This document shows, piece after piece, positions 43,331-53,581 of a stretch of DNA of 64,000 nt. The notes under the pieces are model-generated. The model had not been told where the DNA came from. It ran no database searches and saw only the letters and a list, made by a program, of their open reading frames with translations. Source of the stretch: Eriocheir sinensis (taxonomy: Eukaryota > Arthropoda > Malacostraca > Decapoda > Varunidae). Numbering within the stretch: position 1 is the stretch's first letter; every line of letters starts with the position of its first letter. A program made the translations under genes and the position numbers. Location of the stretch: positions 6,051,176-6,115,175 of the forward strand of contig NC_066562.1 in assembly GCF_024679095.1 (NCBI RefSeq), in the 5' to 3' direction.

Positions 43331-45520
43331 CACAAACACACAAACACACAAACATGGTGATGGTAATGATTGTGACTCGTATTCAGAAAGAGAGAGAAAG
43401 AGAAAAAAACTTGTATTCTCATGTTATTTCTTTCATTCTTGATATTCAGTTTATTTATCCCTCTGTTTTTTTTTGTTTTGTTTTGTTTTGTTTTCTCATT
43501 ATTCAGTTATGTTTCCCTGTCCATGTTTTCTTTACTTGTCATTATTCAGTTTTTTATTTTTTCCCTCCATTTTTTCTCCTTTTTCGTTTTTTTCAATATC
43601 GTTTCATTATTTACTTTTTCCTCGGTGCTGTCCATTTATTCGTCCCTTCCCGCGTGTTTCAAGGCTAAGGGTGTTTTGCCAGATATGTCCCTATCCCTCT
43701 ATGCTTGCCTCATCTACAGCTTGAACCCTCATCTCATCACCTACCAGCTTGAAGGGACCATTTCGGCACATATTGTAAAAGGAGAGAAATTATGGTAAAA
43801 TGAGAAAAGGAAAGTGCAGATAGGGAATGATATAGCTTTTAAAGATGATAAAAGGAGGAGGAGGAGGAGGAGGAGGAAGAGTTCTATGAGAGTTATGTGA
43901 AGGTTAAAAGGAGGGAAAGGAGGAAAGGGGAAAATACATAGCCAGTAAAGATGATAAAAGGAGGAGGAGGAAGAATTTTGTGAGAGTTATATGAAAAGCA
44001 GGGATGAAGATAAAGAATAGTAAGGAAAGTACCGGGAATAATCAAGGGAGACGGCAAGAGTGATAAAGAGGAGAAATAGTAAAGAATGAAAATGAAGTAA
44101 AAATAAATATGAGGGAGGAGGGAAATGAAGAGGAGAACAAGTAGTGAAAGAAAGAGGGAATAATGCAAATAATAAAGAGGAACATAAGAGTACCTAGTAA
44201 TGATAAAGAGGAGGAGGATGAAGAGTAAAGAGGAGATTAAAGTCTTTTCCGCAAGTTGCCAAAGAAAATTTACGAGACAACGAAAGCATGTTCAAAGAGA
44301 GAGAGAGAGAGAGAAACGAGCAGAAAAAGGAAAAAAAGAAGAAAAAAAGAGAAGAGATGAATTTTTATAACCATCTCGGTCCCTCAATTAAGACCATGAC
44401 ACCCTAATAAAGGACTCTAAGGGACACTAACGGATTTGAACTCTCCTCTAATTATGCTCATTATGGGTAGTTTGCGAGTGACTTGATTACTGTGGGGTGC
44501 GACTACAGTGCTGGTTCTTTAATTTATTGTCGTTAGTGTTCAGGGTAATATATGTTTAGCTGTGAATTTGTGTCGTGTTATTCTTATTATTAGTGTTATT
44601 ACTGCATTGCTCTATTGTTCTTATGGTTATTCTTCTGTGTCTTATTCTTCTTCATACTGTTCTGCTTTTGTCATTCTAATTGTTTTTTTTTGTTTGTCTT
44701 TGTCATTTTTGTATTTCTTTTTGTGTTTCATTTCTGATAATTTTTCTCTCCTCCTCCTCCTCTTCTTCCTCTTTCTTCTTCTGCTTTTCCTTTTTCCTTT
44801 GTTATTTCTGTATTTCTTTTTTGGTTTCTGGTCTTCTAATTCTGTTCTCCTCCTCCTTCTCTTCCTCCTCTTCCTTCCTCTGCATTTCCTTTGTTATTTC
44901 TGTATTTCTTTTTTGGTTTCTAGTTTGCTAATTCTGTTCTCCTCCTCCTTCTCTTCCTCCTCTTCCTTCTTCTGCATTTCCTTTGTTATTTCTGTATTTC
45001 TTTTTTGGTTTCTAGTTTGCTAATTCTGTTTTCCTCTGCCTCTTCCTCCTGCTTATCCTATTTTATCTTCATTCTTTTTCTTGTCTCCTTTTTTTGACCT
45101 CCTTCTGCTTCTTCCTTATCTTTTGTCGTCTCATTCTTGTTCCTCTCATCTTTCTTCTCATTCTTCTTCTTGTTCTGTCATCAACATAATTTTCTTCTTC
45201 TTCTTCTTGTTTTTGTCACTGTTGTTGTGGTTTTCTATTCCATAATGGTAATAATTTCAAAGACTAAATTGTGGTCCGATGTGTAGGATTAGTTTGCCAG
45301 TTAATCGTGCTATGTGTTATCTTATCATGTTGGCTCTTTGTTATGTTATTATCATTACTATTATTACTGTTATTGTCATTAGTTTTCACTCATAGTTTTC
45401 TTTTTTCATTGTATCCTAAAATTATTTGTTACTCTATTTCCAGCGTTTTTCATTGATTTGTTCTCCCGTTTTCTTAGCATTTGAGTTTCCGTTCGTATTT
45501 GTTTGGTTTATTTACTGTTA
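43331..45520. other. intergenic, purine/pyrimidine-rich
   Basis: T-rich 43430-43640; GGA/GAA-rich 43800-44240; (GA)n at about 44297-44312; then a CTT/CTC-rich stretch in which a roughly 105-bp unit (TTCTGTATTTCTTTTTTGG, CTCCTCCTTCTCTTCC) repeats three times between 44690 and 45035. No gene recognised. Confidence 0.5.
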
Positions 45521-45523
45521 TTA

Positions 45524-45827
45524 CAGGTTGAGAATCCCTTATCCGAAATTCCTGGGACCGAACGTGTTGTGGATTTCGGAATTTCAGGCACTTTTTCAAC
45601 AATATCTTTACAGCACAGAGCACACAACACGTAGTAATCACAATGAGTAGCGAGCGAAGGTGTTACTGTGACGACTGTTGACGACTAACTAACACATCGC
45701 AGCACTAGAGTTACCAGGTCATGCAAGCGGTGGTGGCGGGCAGATGTTTTTACGCCCAAGGTGCTGACGCAGCAAACCGCGGACCTGGCAACCCTGAACA
45801 GCACACAACTTAAGGATTTTCAACCTG
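45524..45827. mobile_element. pogo/Tigger-like non-autonomous element, 304 bp
   Basis: Left CAGGTTGAGAATCCCTTATC and right AAGGATTTTCAACCTG are inverted ends, flanked by TA (45522-45523 and 45828-45829). CAGGTTGAG..CCCTTATCC ends are known from pogo-family (Tigger-type) MITEs in animals. Confidence 0.8.
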
Positions 45828-46189
45828 TACCATTATTATTTACTGATTATATTTTCTTTTATATTTTTTTGTAGTTTCTAATTCATTGTTGCTTTGCCTT
45901 CTATTGCTTTTCATCAGTTATTTATTCCTGCATTTTCCAAAACCGTTTATTTACCTCATGCATTTGTTTGCTTTATTTAATCCGTCACACTTACGAGAAA
46001 CATTTATTGTCGTGTTACTCTTTTAGCGTCAGTGTTTTGGTGGTCTATTTATTGAAGCTTATAGAGTGCTGTTTTGATCGCTTGTTTGGTCAGTGTGTGG
46101 ACGATGAAGAATTGGGATTGCCTATATTGGCCTGAGAGGAGGATCTGGTATTGAATGACATCAAATATTCAATTGATGAGGTACAGGAC

Positions 46190-46945
46190 AGGTGAAAATG
46201 GAAAAAGGACTAGTCAAAAGCGCAATAGAAATAATCAGTACCACCAGAAGTAGACAGTGGGATGAGAGATGCAGGTTAGGAGAGAATAGAAAAGACTGAT
46301 AGATATTGCCGCCAGAAATAGACAGTGGGGTGAGACGCAGGTTAGGAGAGAATAGAAAAGACTGATAGATATTGCCGCCTGAAATAGACAGTGGGGTGAG
46401 ACGCAGGTTAGGAGAGACTGGAAATGACGCAACAAAAACAGGATTCAGTTTGGTAGTACAGAAAAAGAGACCGTGGGAAAATTGGAAAACAGATAAAATA
46501 GACGAGACTGATAGATATCGCCGCCTGAAATAGACAGTGGGGTGAGATGCAGGTTAGGAGAGACTGGAAACGACTCAACAAAAACAGGATTCAGTTTGGT
46601 AGTGCACGAAAAAGAGACAGTGGGAAAAATGAAGCACAGAATAGATTAGAAAAGACCAATAATCAGTACCATCGGAAATAGACAGTGGGGTGAGACGCAG
46701 GTTAGGAGAGACTGGAAACGACGCAACAAAGACAGGATTCAGATTGGTATTGCACGAAAAAAAGACAGTGGAAAAAATGGAGAACAGAATAGAGCAGAAA
46801 AAAAAAAATGATCCCAAAACAATTCATATAGTTAGTACCACCAAAAATAAACAAGGGAATGAGCGAAACAGAAGATAATGAAAAATAAGATGTCCCAACA
46901 GTTAGTGCCACCGGGAATAGACAGAGGGTGAGATGCAGGGCAGAA
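46190..46945. repeat. tandem array of about 60-160-bp related units
   Basis: GAAATAGACAGTGGGGTGAG, GCAGGTTAGGAGAGACTGG and GGATTCAGTTTGGTAGTGCA recur about six times with insertions and losses. Reading frames on the minus strand echo the period. Confidence 0.8.
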
Positions 46946-47029
46946 AATAATAGAAAAGACTCGTAGGACCAAATCAAAATAAAGAAGGGCACTGATCAAA
47001 GTACCCCTCACTGGCTTAAATTATTTTTC

Positions 47030-47200
47030 AGAAGTGGAAGAATATTAGTTAGTTAGACAATATTCCTTCTGTTAGTAAGTTGGTTAGACAATATTCTTTT
47101 TGGCCACTTAGTTAGTTAGACAATATTCCTTCTGTTTGTTAGTTAGACAGCATTTTTCTGTTAGTTAGTTAGACAATATTCTTTCTGTTAGTATCAAGAC
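47030..47200. repeat. about 40-bp repeat, 4 to 5 copies
   Basis: GTTAGTTAGACAATATTCCT and close variants. The following 47205-47640 is a two-copy duplication (CTCTCCATCC..AAATTGACTC), one copy of which carries the MITE at 47413. Confidence 0.75.
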
Positions 47201-47412
47201 ACCTCTCCATCCCAAATTGACTCCTCTGGCCAATCTATTTTCTTATATAGGGGTAGTACTTAGTAGGCATTGTTGTTTTTTTGTTTTGTTTTGCCTCTCA
47301 GCTATTTCCTTTACCATAAAAATGTATCTTGACAACTCTCCATCCTAAATTGACTCTCCTCTGGCCATTCTATTTTCTTATTTAGTTAGTCGTATTTACT
47401 TAGCGGGCATTA

Positions 47413-47603
47413 CAGTTGTCCCTCAAATAGTACGGTTTCCAATAGTTCGGTTTTGGTTTTATGTGGATTTTCTAAGAAGATTTTTTAGGATTTTTAAATT
47501 TCCCGACAAGCAAGAAATTTAAAAATCCTAAAAGTTCTTCCATGACAATCCGTATAAAACCAAAACCAAACTATTGGAAACTGTACTATTTGAGGGGCGG
47601 CTG
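47413..47603. mobile_element. TA-flanked palindromic MITE, second copy, 191 bp
   Basis: Left CAGTTGTCCCTCAAATAGTA, right TATTTGAGGGGCGGCTG, flanked by TA. It matches 38788-38977. The two arms are almost complementary to the centre. Confidence 0.87.
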
Positions 47604-47939
47604 TATTGTTTTTTGTTTTGTTTTTGCCTCTGAGCTGTTTCCTTCACCGCAAAAAACAGTATCTTGCAGGGGGCTTCAGAACCGTGTGAAACCATGAAAT
47701 CTTACGACGATATACAGTTTATTAGAAGACTTAGCAAGCTGACTTTATGTGGGTTACGTTCAGTCTCGTCCTGTGATATTTTGTGATTATTTTGCTCACG
47801 CCGAGGGAACAGGGTACGTAGGTAGTTGCAAAGCTCTCAGGCACCCAGGAAAGTAAGGTAGAAAAAATAGTTGACCAGATAACCAGCCTCATAACCTCTC
47901 AAGTCAGGTGTATTGGCTGGTAACATTAGGGCAGTGTGT

Positions 47940-48150
47940 AGGGTCATATTAAACATTTCAATGCCCAAGCTCACATATTTAAGGCTTTCATAGGAGTTTT
48001 TAGCATTTGTAGGGGTATTCTTATGACCCTGGTGGTAGTTTGACCCTTCCTCTGTACCATAAACCTTAAAAACACACTCATTAGAACCCGACAGATCTCC
48101 TTAATGGCCTTTGGAAATGGTTGGTGTGAGGGGCGGAAGCGTCTGTGAAT
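47940..48150. repeat. dispersed repeat family D, intergenic copy
   Basis: TTCAATGCCCAAGCTCACAT, TCTTATGACCCTGGTGGTAG and ACACACTCATTAGAACCCGA. Confidence 0.65.
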
Positions 48151-48379
48151 ACTGACATTAGTGGCTTTGTGAGGGTGTGTGTCGCAAGATTTTTCCCATC
48201 TGATGTAACTCACTCTCCTGTTGTAGTGATTTTTCTTGATATACATTTTGCAGAATCTTTTATGTAGGCTGAAGCGGTATGTATGTGTGTGTGACGGGCA
48301 CTATTTATGTATGTGTATAGCTTGTTTTTTTTGGTATTTGTAATTGATTTTTATGTGTGTGTGCATGTGTGAGGGGTTG

Positions 48380-48634
48380 GGCTTGTGTGTGTGTGTGTGT
48401 GTGTGTGTTTTTATCGTAAGACTAAATTCGACAGTGTTATAATTGCAAGGGTTGAAACTAGAGACTTAACACTTCAATATTGTAAATGCAGCAAAAGTTA
48501 ACCTGCAACAATTATTAAAGAAAAAGGTATACTAAAATGTTTTCTTAGTATTTGAAATGTGGTGTGTGTCAGCTAGGAGTAAGAAAAAGAAAACTGGAGT
48601 TGGATATCATAGCAAAGGTAAACTATAATAATGT

Positions 48635-48684
<50 letters not shown>

Positions 48685-48761
48685 ATATTATTGCAAAGTT
48701 AATCTAAAAATAACTTGAGTGTCAGGTATGAAGGGCTTATATGTGTGTGTGTGTGTGTGTA

Positions 48762-48793
<32 letters not shown>

Positions 48794-48795
48794 GG
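48380..48795. repeat. (GT)n and (GA)n microsatellites
   Basis: GT at about 48385-48409, GA at about 48639-48680 and GT at about 48741-48793. Confidence 0.93.
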
Positions 48796-49059
48796 GAGGG
48801 GTAGTGTTATAATGTTAAGAGAGTGGAACCGAGAAACTGGCTGTGCTATTGCTTCTCTTGCATCATTTTGTGTATTGAATCCTTCCCTTTCAATGTCATA
48901 TATGAAGGCTGAGGTGAACATTGCTGGTGGTGAAGCTGGTGACGCTACTCTTGTGCCACTTCGGTTCTAATGCCCCATACGACCATGTGTAAAAGCTATC
49001 CAGAGAAAACCATGCATGGGACACTAACATAAGAGTAAGGTGGGAGGGACATGCAACTT

Positions 49060-49500
49060 TGTGATATATTAAAACAACCAGAATGATTTATATTAACCTA
49101 TTCAACTCAGTCTTATATAGTAGAAATTGTCGAGGAAAGCATACATAGAAGATACAGATTAACGTAAGTGGAGGATGGTAGTGACTTGTAACTTTGTGAT
49201 ATATGAAGGTAATGCAATGTCGAGCAAGATTTATATTAACCCATTCAACTCAGTCTTATATAACATGGGTAATATCTGTCGAGGAAAGCATACATAGAGG
49301 ATACAGATTGACATTAAGGATTGTGGTAGAGACTGTGATATATGAAGATAACCAGAAAGATTTATATTAACCCATTCAACTCATTCTTATATAGCATGGG
49401 TAAAATTTGTCAAGAGGAAAGCATGCATAGAAGATACAGATTAACATAGAGGTATGGACTTCTAACTTTGTGATATATAAAGGTAACCTATTGTCGAGTG
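49060..49500. repeat. about 125-bp tandem array, 4 copies
   Basis: Units share TTTATATTAACCCATTCAAC, TCAGTCTTATATAGC, GTCGAGGAAAGCATACATAG and ATACAGATTAACAT. Confidence 0.88.
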
Positions 49501-49832
49501 ATTCGTTTTAACATGTAATTCATTCTTGTAGCTTATCCACATCCTTCTGCATTTAAGTTGTGAAAATTAAGTAATGTAGGATTGAATATAGAGATTTTTT
49601 ATACATTTAATGCTTAAAGTTTTAATGATATGGTAATGTGACTTTTAATAGAGCTGTATCCAGACTCATATGATATCAAGACTACACAGGTTTAAGTATT
49701 GAAGGTAATGTGATGTGCCCAGTTAAAGAAAGAAAAGTTTGTTAATATAAATGTTAAGTTTGGATTGAAGTTAATATGATTTCACATGTTAAAAAAAACA
49801 CAACCTCATAAGAGAAAGTAAGGACATGAAAA

Positions 49833-49835
<3 letters not shown>

Positions 49836-49885
<50 letters not shown>
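49836..49885. repeat. (CA)n microsatellite
   Basis: About 25 perfect AC units. Confidence 0.95.
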
Positions 49886-49886
<1 letters not shown>

Positions 49887-50168
49887 CCATTCAGAATCAC
49901 AAACACACACAAACACATCAAATGAAAAGAAGAACAAGAACAAGAAGAATGTTAGAGGAAAAAAGGAGTTTGTTAATTTGAAGGCTCATTTAAAATCAAC
50001 ATAGGTGCACAGGTTAAATAAATAAGGTGCAGATTTGTAATGGTTAATGTTATGCTTGTCCTGTTACGATTGTCGCCGGGATTTTTAAACATTGTACAAG
50101 TGTTTTTAAGAATTATGTGGCTAGTTTGGGCCAATCAACTCCATTTTTGGGATGAGTTATTCAGAAGC

Positions 50169-50393
50169 ATGAAGGTAGAATTGGTGGAGTCGACATCAGC
50201 CCAATTAAGTGAATCTGCCGGAGCTGTCATTTTTACGGCCAGGTGTCAGGTGTTGTCAGGTCAGGCTCCCTCTTAATGGGCTCGGCCGGGCTCGCCCACC
50301 CCCATCTTTTGGCCGTAAATTTGATAGTTCGTCAGATTCACCTCAATGAATGGGATTAATGGGCCGTGTTGACTCCACCAATTCTACCTCCAT
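50169..50393. mobile_element. palindromic MITE, about 225 bp
   Basis: GGTAGAATTGGTGGAGTCGA at the left and TGACTCCACCAATTCTACC at the right. Further inside, GTGAATCTGCCGGAGCTGTC and a TTACGGCC / GGCCGTAAAT pair keep the inverted symmetry. No ORF. Confidence 0.8.
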
Positions 50394-50926
50394 GGTGTGT
50401 CTAGTTAGCCTGAACAGAGTATTACACCACCACTTAACACCACCACCAACAACAACACCTCCACCACTACATATTGACTCCCTCCACCATGACTAACACC
50501 ACTTCCACCTCCAACACTTTTCCCTTCACCACTAACACCACCACCACCACACCTAACACTACAACTCTACCCTCTTGACCACCATGACATGTTCAGGAGT
50601 GTTGGATTTTTACAGAATTGTCTTTGTTTTTTTAATATGGAAGTTAAAAAGAGTCAAACAGGCCACAATACTTGATAAATACCAATATGATGTTTGAAGA
50701 ATCTTGCATATTAAGCTTCTGACCCAATTCCTGTTTATTCCGTACTATGGCAAGGTTACCACATCATTATATATATATATGCAGCCCTTGGTACTTCAGA
50801 CTCGTGTTGCTTTGTACTGATTCTGCTCCACTGCGAGAGTTAATACCGTGTTCATTGTTGTATATTACTGTCCCATGAAAGCCAAATACATTATATATAT
50901 GTAAGAAGTTTGTTAATATCATGCTT

Positions 50927-50971
<45 letters not shown>

Positions 50972-51528
50972 GGGTCTTTTCAGAGCAACCAAATAAAAAA
51001 AAACTCAAATAGGTCTCAAATAAGAAGTCTGTGTCATTTATTATAGGAATAAGCAACATACACTAAATATACAAAATTAATTAAATAAACACCAGGCGCG
51101 AGATTCTCGAAGGTTACGTTGACGTAAGCCTACGTTGTAGCTTGCGTGGCCCTTACGATGACGTAGCTTTGGTTATTCACAAAGGACATCGCAGCCCTGC
51201 AGGCCGCATCTGATTGGCGGAAGACTCGGGGAGTGACACACGGCCAACTCCCCTGTAATACTCTGAGTTTTATGCTTCACACATCACTGAATGACTAATC
51301 TAACATTTTTCATCTGTCACCGTTGTCTCACTTTGTCTAGGCTTCTCGGAGCACAATCATTTCTCCACGGGAAACAGTGGCAGTACCGTAAAATTTACCA
51401 TTTAAACGATAACTATATATGAAGGAAGTTATTTGGGTGATGAAAGCAGTTTTGGGGTCGGAAATCGGCAAACATGAGAGGCAGAGTACAACAATCTGGC
51501 AACGTTGAGTGGCAGCTGTCTGGCGATG
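50394..51528. other. intergenic spacer
   Basis: CAC/ACC-rich at 50415-50575, a short (TA)n at about 50769, (GA)n at about 50933-50966. The block at 51095-51240 is GC-richer with paired ACGTTGACGTAAGCCTACGT and GATGACGTAGC motifs, but no element boundary or gene could be fixed. Confidence 0.4.
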
Positions 51529-51542
51529 TTAACCCGTACCGT

Positions 51543-51696
51543 ACTAGCGACGCGTATACGCGTCAGCAACTTTGCTTGCAGGAAATACTAGCGACGCGTA
51601 TACGCGTCAGCAACTTTGCTTGCAGGAAATACTAGCGACGCGTATACGCGTCAGCAACTTTGCTTGCAGGAAATACTAGCGACGCGTATACGCGTC
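51543..51696. repeat. 44-bp repeat, 3.5 copies, each with a perfect 16-bp palindrome
   Basis: The unit starts ACTAGCGACGCGTATACGCG at 51543, 51587, 51631 and 51675. GACGCGTATACGCGTC is a perfect palindrome at 51549-51564, 51593-51608, 51637-51652 and 51681-51696. It sits 14 bases inside the left end of the piggyBac-like element, where transposase-binding sites would be expected. Confidence 0.93.
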
Positions 51697-51889
51697 GGGC
51701 TTGCTAAACACTGTTGCAGTCGATGTAGCGGGTTTATTTTTGCTACAGAGACTGCTGCAGACAATGGCAACACTGCGCTAGTGCGTTTGTAGCATTGGCA
51801 ACATTATTCAAACTGAGGAGGAATCACAAGCGACCTGTGACATCAAGATCAAGATCAAGATCCTTTTGTGATATGGCGATAGACAGATA

Positions 51890-52890
51890 GCGTTTACATC
51901 AAGCGAGTCGCGTCGAGTCGAGTCACGTCAAATCATTTTAGGCGATTCATATTGACGCAACTCCGTTTACACCGACTGCGTCAACCTGAGTCAAGTCAGC
52001 ACTCAATGACCCATTTGATTTCATGGAGAATGGATGCATGTTTTCGTTTTTTTTTCCTTAATTTATCTTATTTATTTTGTTTTCCATTGGTCTTTTACTC
52101 TCTTTTTCTATTATTTTCTATTGGCGTTTTTTAAATCCTTTTCGTTTTCCTTTCTTTTTAGTTCTTTTCTTGCTGTTGTTTTTCTTCTTTTTTGTTTTCT
52201 TTTTTGGTGTTTTTTTTCTATCATACTTAAGTTGATGTTCGTGTGTCTGGGTGAGCCGCTTTCCTCCCAGAAGGGATCCGCGAGTTATATGATTTACTTT
52301 ATGTTTTTGGTGACGGGTATAATTTCTTGGCGTATGCTTGAGTATGATTGAACGTAACGGATGCTATATGAATGGTGTACATTGTTATTTACAAATATTG
52401 AAAATATACATATTAAGTATATGAATATATCCACTCCCCCTTGTCCCTTGTCCTACTAACATAGCTTTGTGATAGGCCCCAATCTTAACAGTGTGTGCAT
52501 TGTATGTACATATGTATGCATGAATGGTTGAGTGAATGGTGTGCATGCTTCAGGAGGATACGTAAAACTGAAAGACATCACGATCCCGGTGGTTAGGGTC
52601 ACTGGAATCATATATAGCAGGGGGCTCTTGAACTAAGTTGATTAGGAGTTCCACCAGCATGCTTGAACACACCACGGCAGACTCGCTGTGAGTGACGTCA
52701 AAAATAGGTCCAGCCCTATATGTGACTCGACGCGACGCGACGTGACGTGACTCGACGCATCCGGTGTAAACGGTTTCTTTCAAAAACCCATATAAATCAG
52801 TGTTATAACTGGGGTGGCGATTCATGATACGTCATGAATCGTCATGACGCGACGCGACGCGACTCGACGCGACTCGCTTGGTGTAAACGC
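51890..52890. mobile_element. 1-kb element with CGACGCGACTCG inverted ends, nested in a piggyBac-like element
   Basis: Left GCGTTTACATCAAGCGAGTC and right GACTCGCTTGGTGTAAACGC are inverted repeats. Sub-terminal GACGCGACGCGACTCGACGC tracts occur at 52730-52760 and 52840-52870, and GAGTCGCGTCGAGTCGAGTC at the left. The interior is T-rich with no transposase. The inner repeat GGTGTAAACGG at 52761 suggests a nested or duplicated end. Confidence 0.7.
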
Positions 52891-53359
52891 AGCCTTAGTT
52901 TTAGGTTTCCTCATCTGAGGAAGACGTGGGAGCACTCTCAGACTTTGGTTCAGACAAGGATTATGTGCCAGATGAAGTTACAGGCTATATTGCGCCGCCT
53001 TTGTAACGCGAGATTCTACTGCCCTGAAAATTCTGAAAGTCCCACACTTATACCCCATGAAATGGATCTCTCTGGAGTATTCTACACATGTGTGCAACAA
53101 AAATGGGCTACCTGGCCTCAATCACTTGTCAAATCCTCCATAAACCATCAATCACGTAATGAGGCCGTTTCCAGCCACACCGTACTGGTAACACTTCATG
53201 GAGTTCTCCTGCGAAAAGTAGGTCTATGACATGTTTTTTCTTATTTTTTCCACTTTTCCCATCACATGGAATATTTTTAAGCCCCCCAAAAAAATTCAAA
53301 AACTGGCCAGTACTGGGCAAGCCAAAAATATTTAAATCGGCCGGTACTGTACGGGTTAA

Positions 53360-53581
53360 ACAAATACCTCTGCTGTTGATTGCTCACTTTAATAGATATA
53401 ATTAATTTCTTAACACATGTTCTTGCTATTTTCACGTTAGAAAACAGTTCCATTACCAACCCTTCCCCTCTCCACCAGTCCCATTACCAATAGTGTTTAG
53501 TCATCCCGTACAACAAGAGCCAAACAATAAACACCCACATTTGGCGCCATTTCTTGACAAGTGTACACAGCAGCCAGCACC
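53360..53581 (+). promoter_or_regulatory. RNASEH2B upstream region with E2F-like site
   Basis: TTTGGCGC at 53540-53547, about 40 bases before the start codon, matches the E2F consensus and overlaps the palindrome TTGGCGCCA. E2F control would suit a replication-linked gene, but a single short match is weak evidence. No TATA box seen. Confidence 0.4.

Larger units (their letters stand above)
51529..53359 (+). mobile_element. piggyBac-like composite element, 1831 bp
   Basis: The left end TTAACCCGTACCGTAC and the right end GTACTGTACGGGTTAA are inverted repeats with TTAA at both edges, the hallmark of piggyBac-type insertions. Inside, at about 52905-52980, a frame reads SSSEEDVGALSDFGSDKDYV, then PDEV. 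It resembles the acidic N-terminus common in piggyBac transposases, and then breaks at a stop. The catalytic domain is missing. Another 1-kb element (51890-52890) is inserted in it. The left end holds a 44-bp palindromic repeat array. Confidence 0.75.

Noticed and set aside
52834..53229. 131-codon frame in the composite element
   Set aside because: It starts in the GACGCGAC repeat and is out of frame with the acidic transposase-like segment; no known domain.
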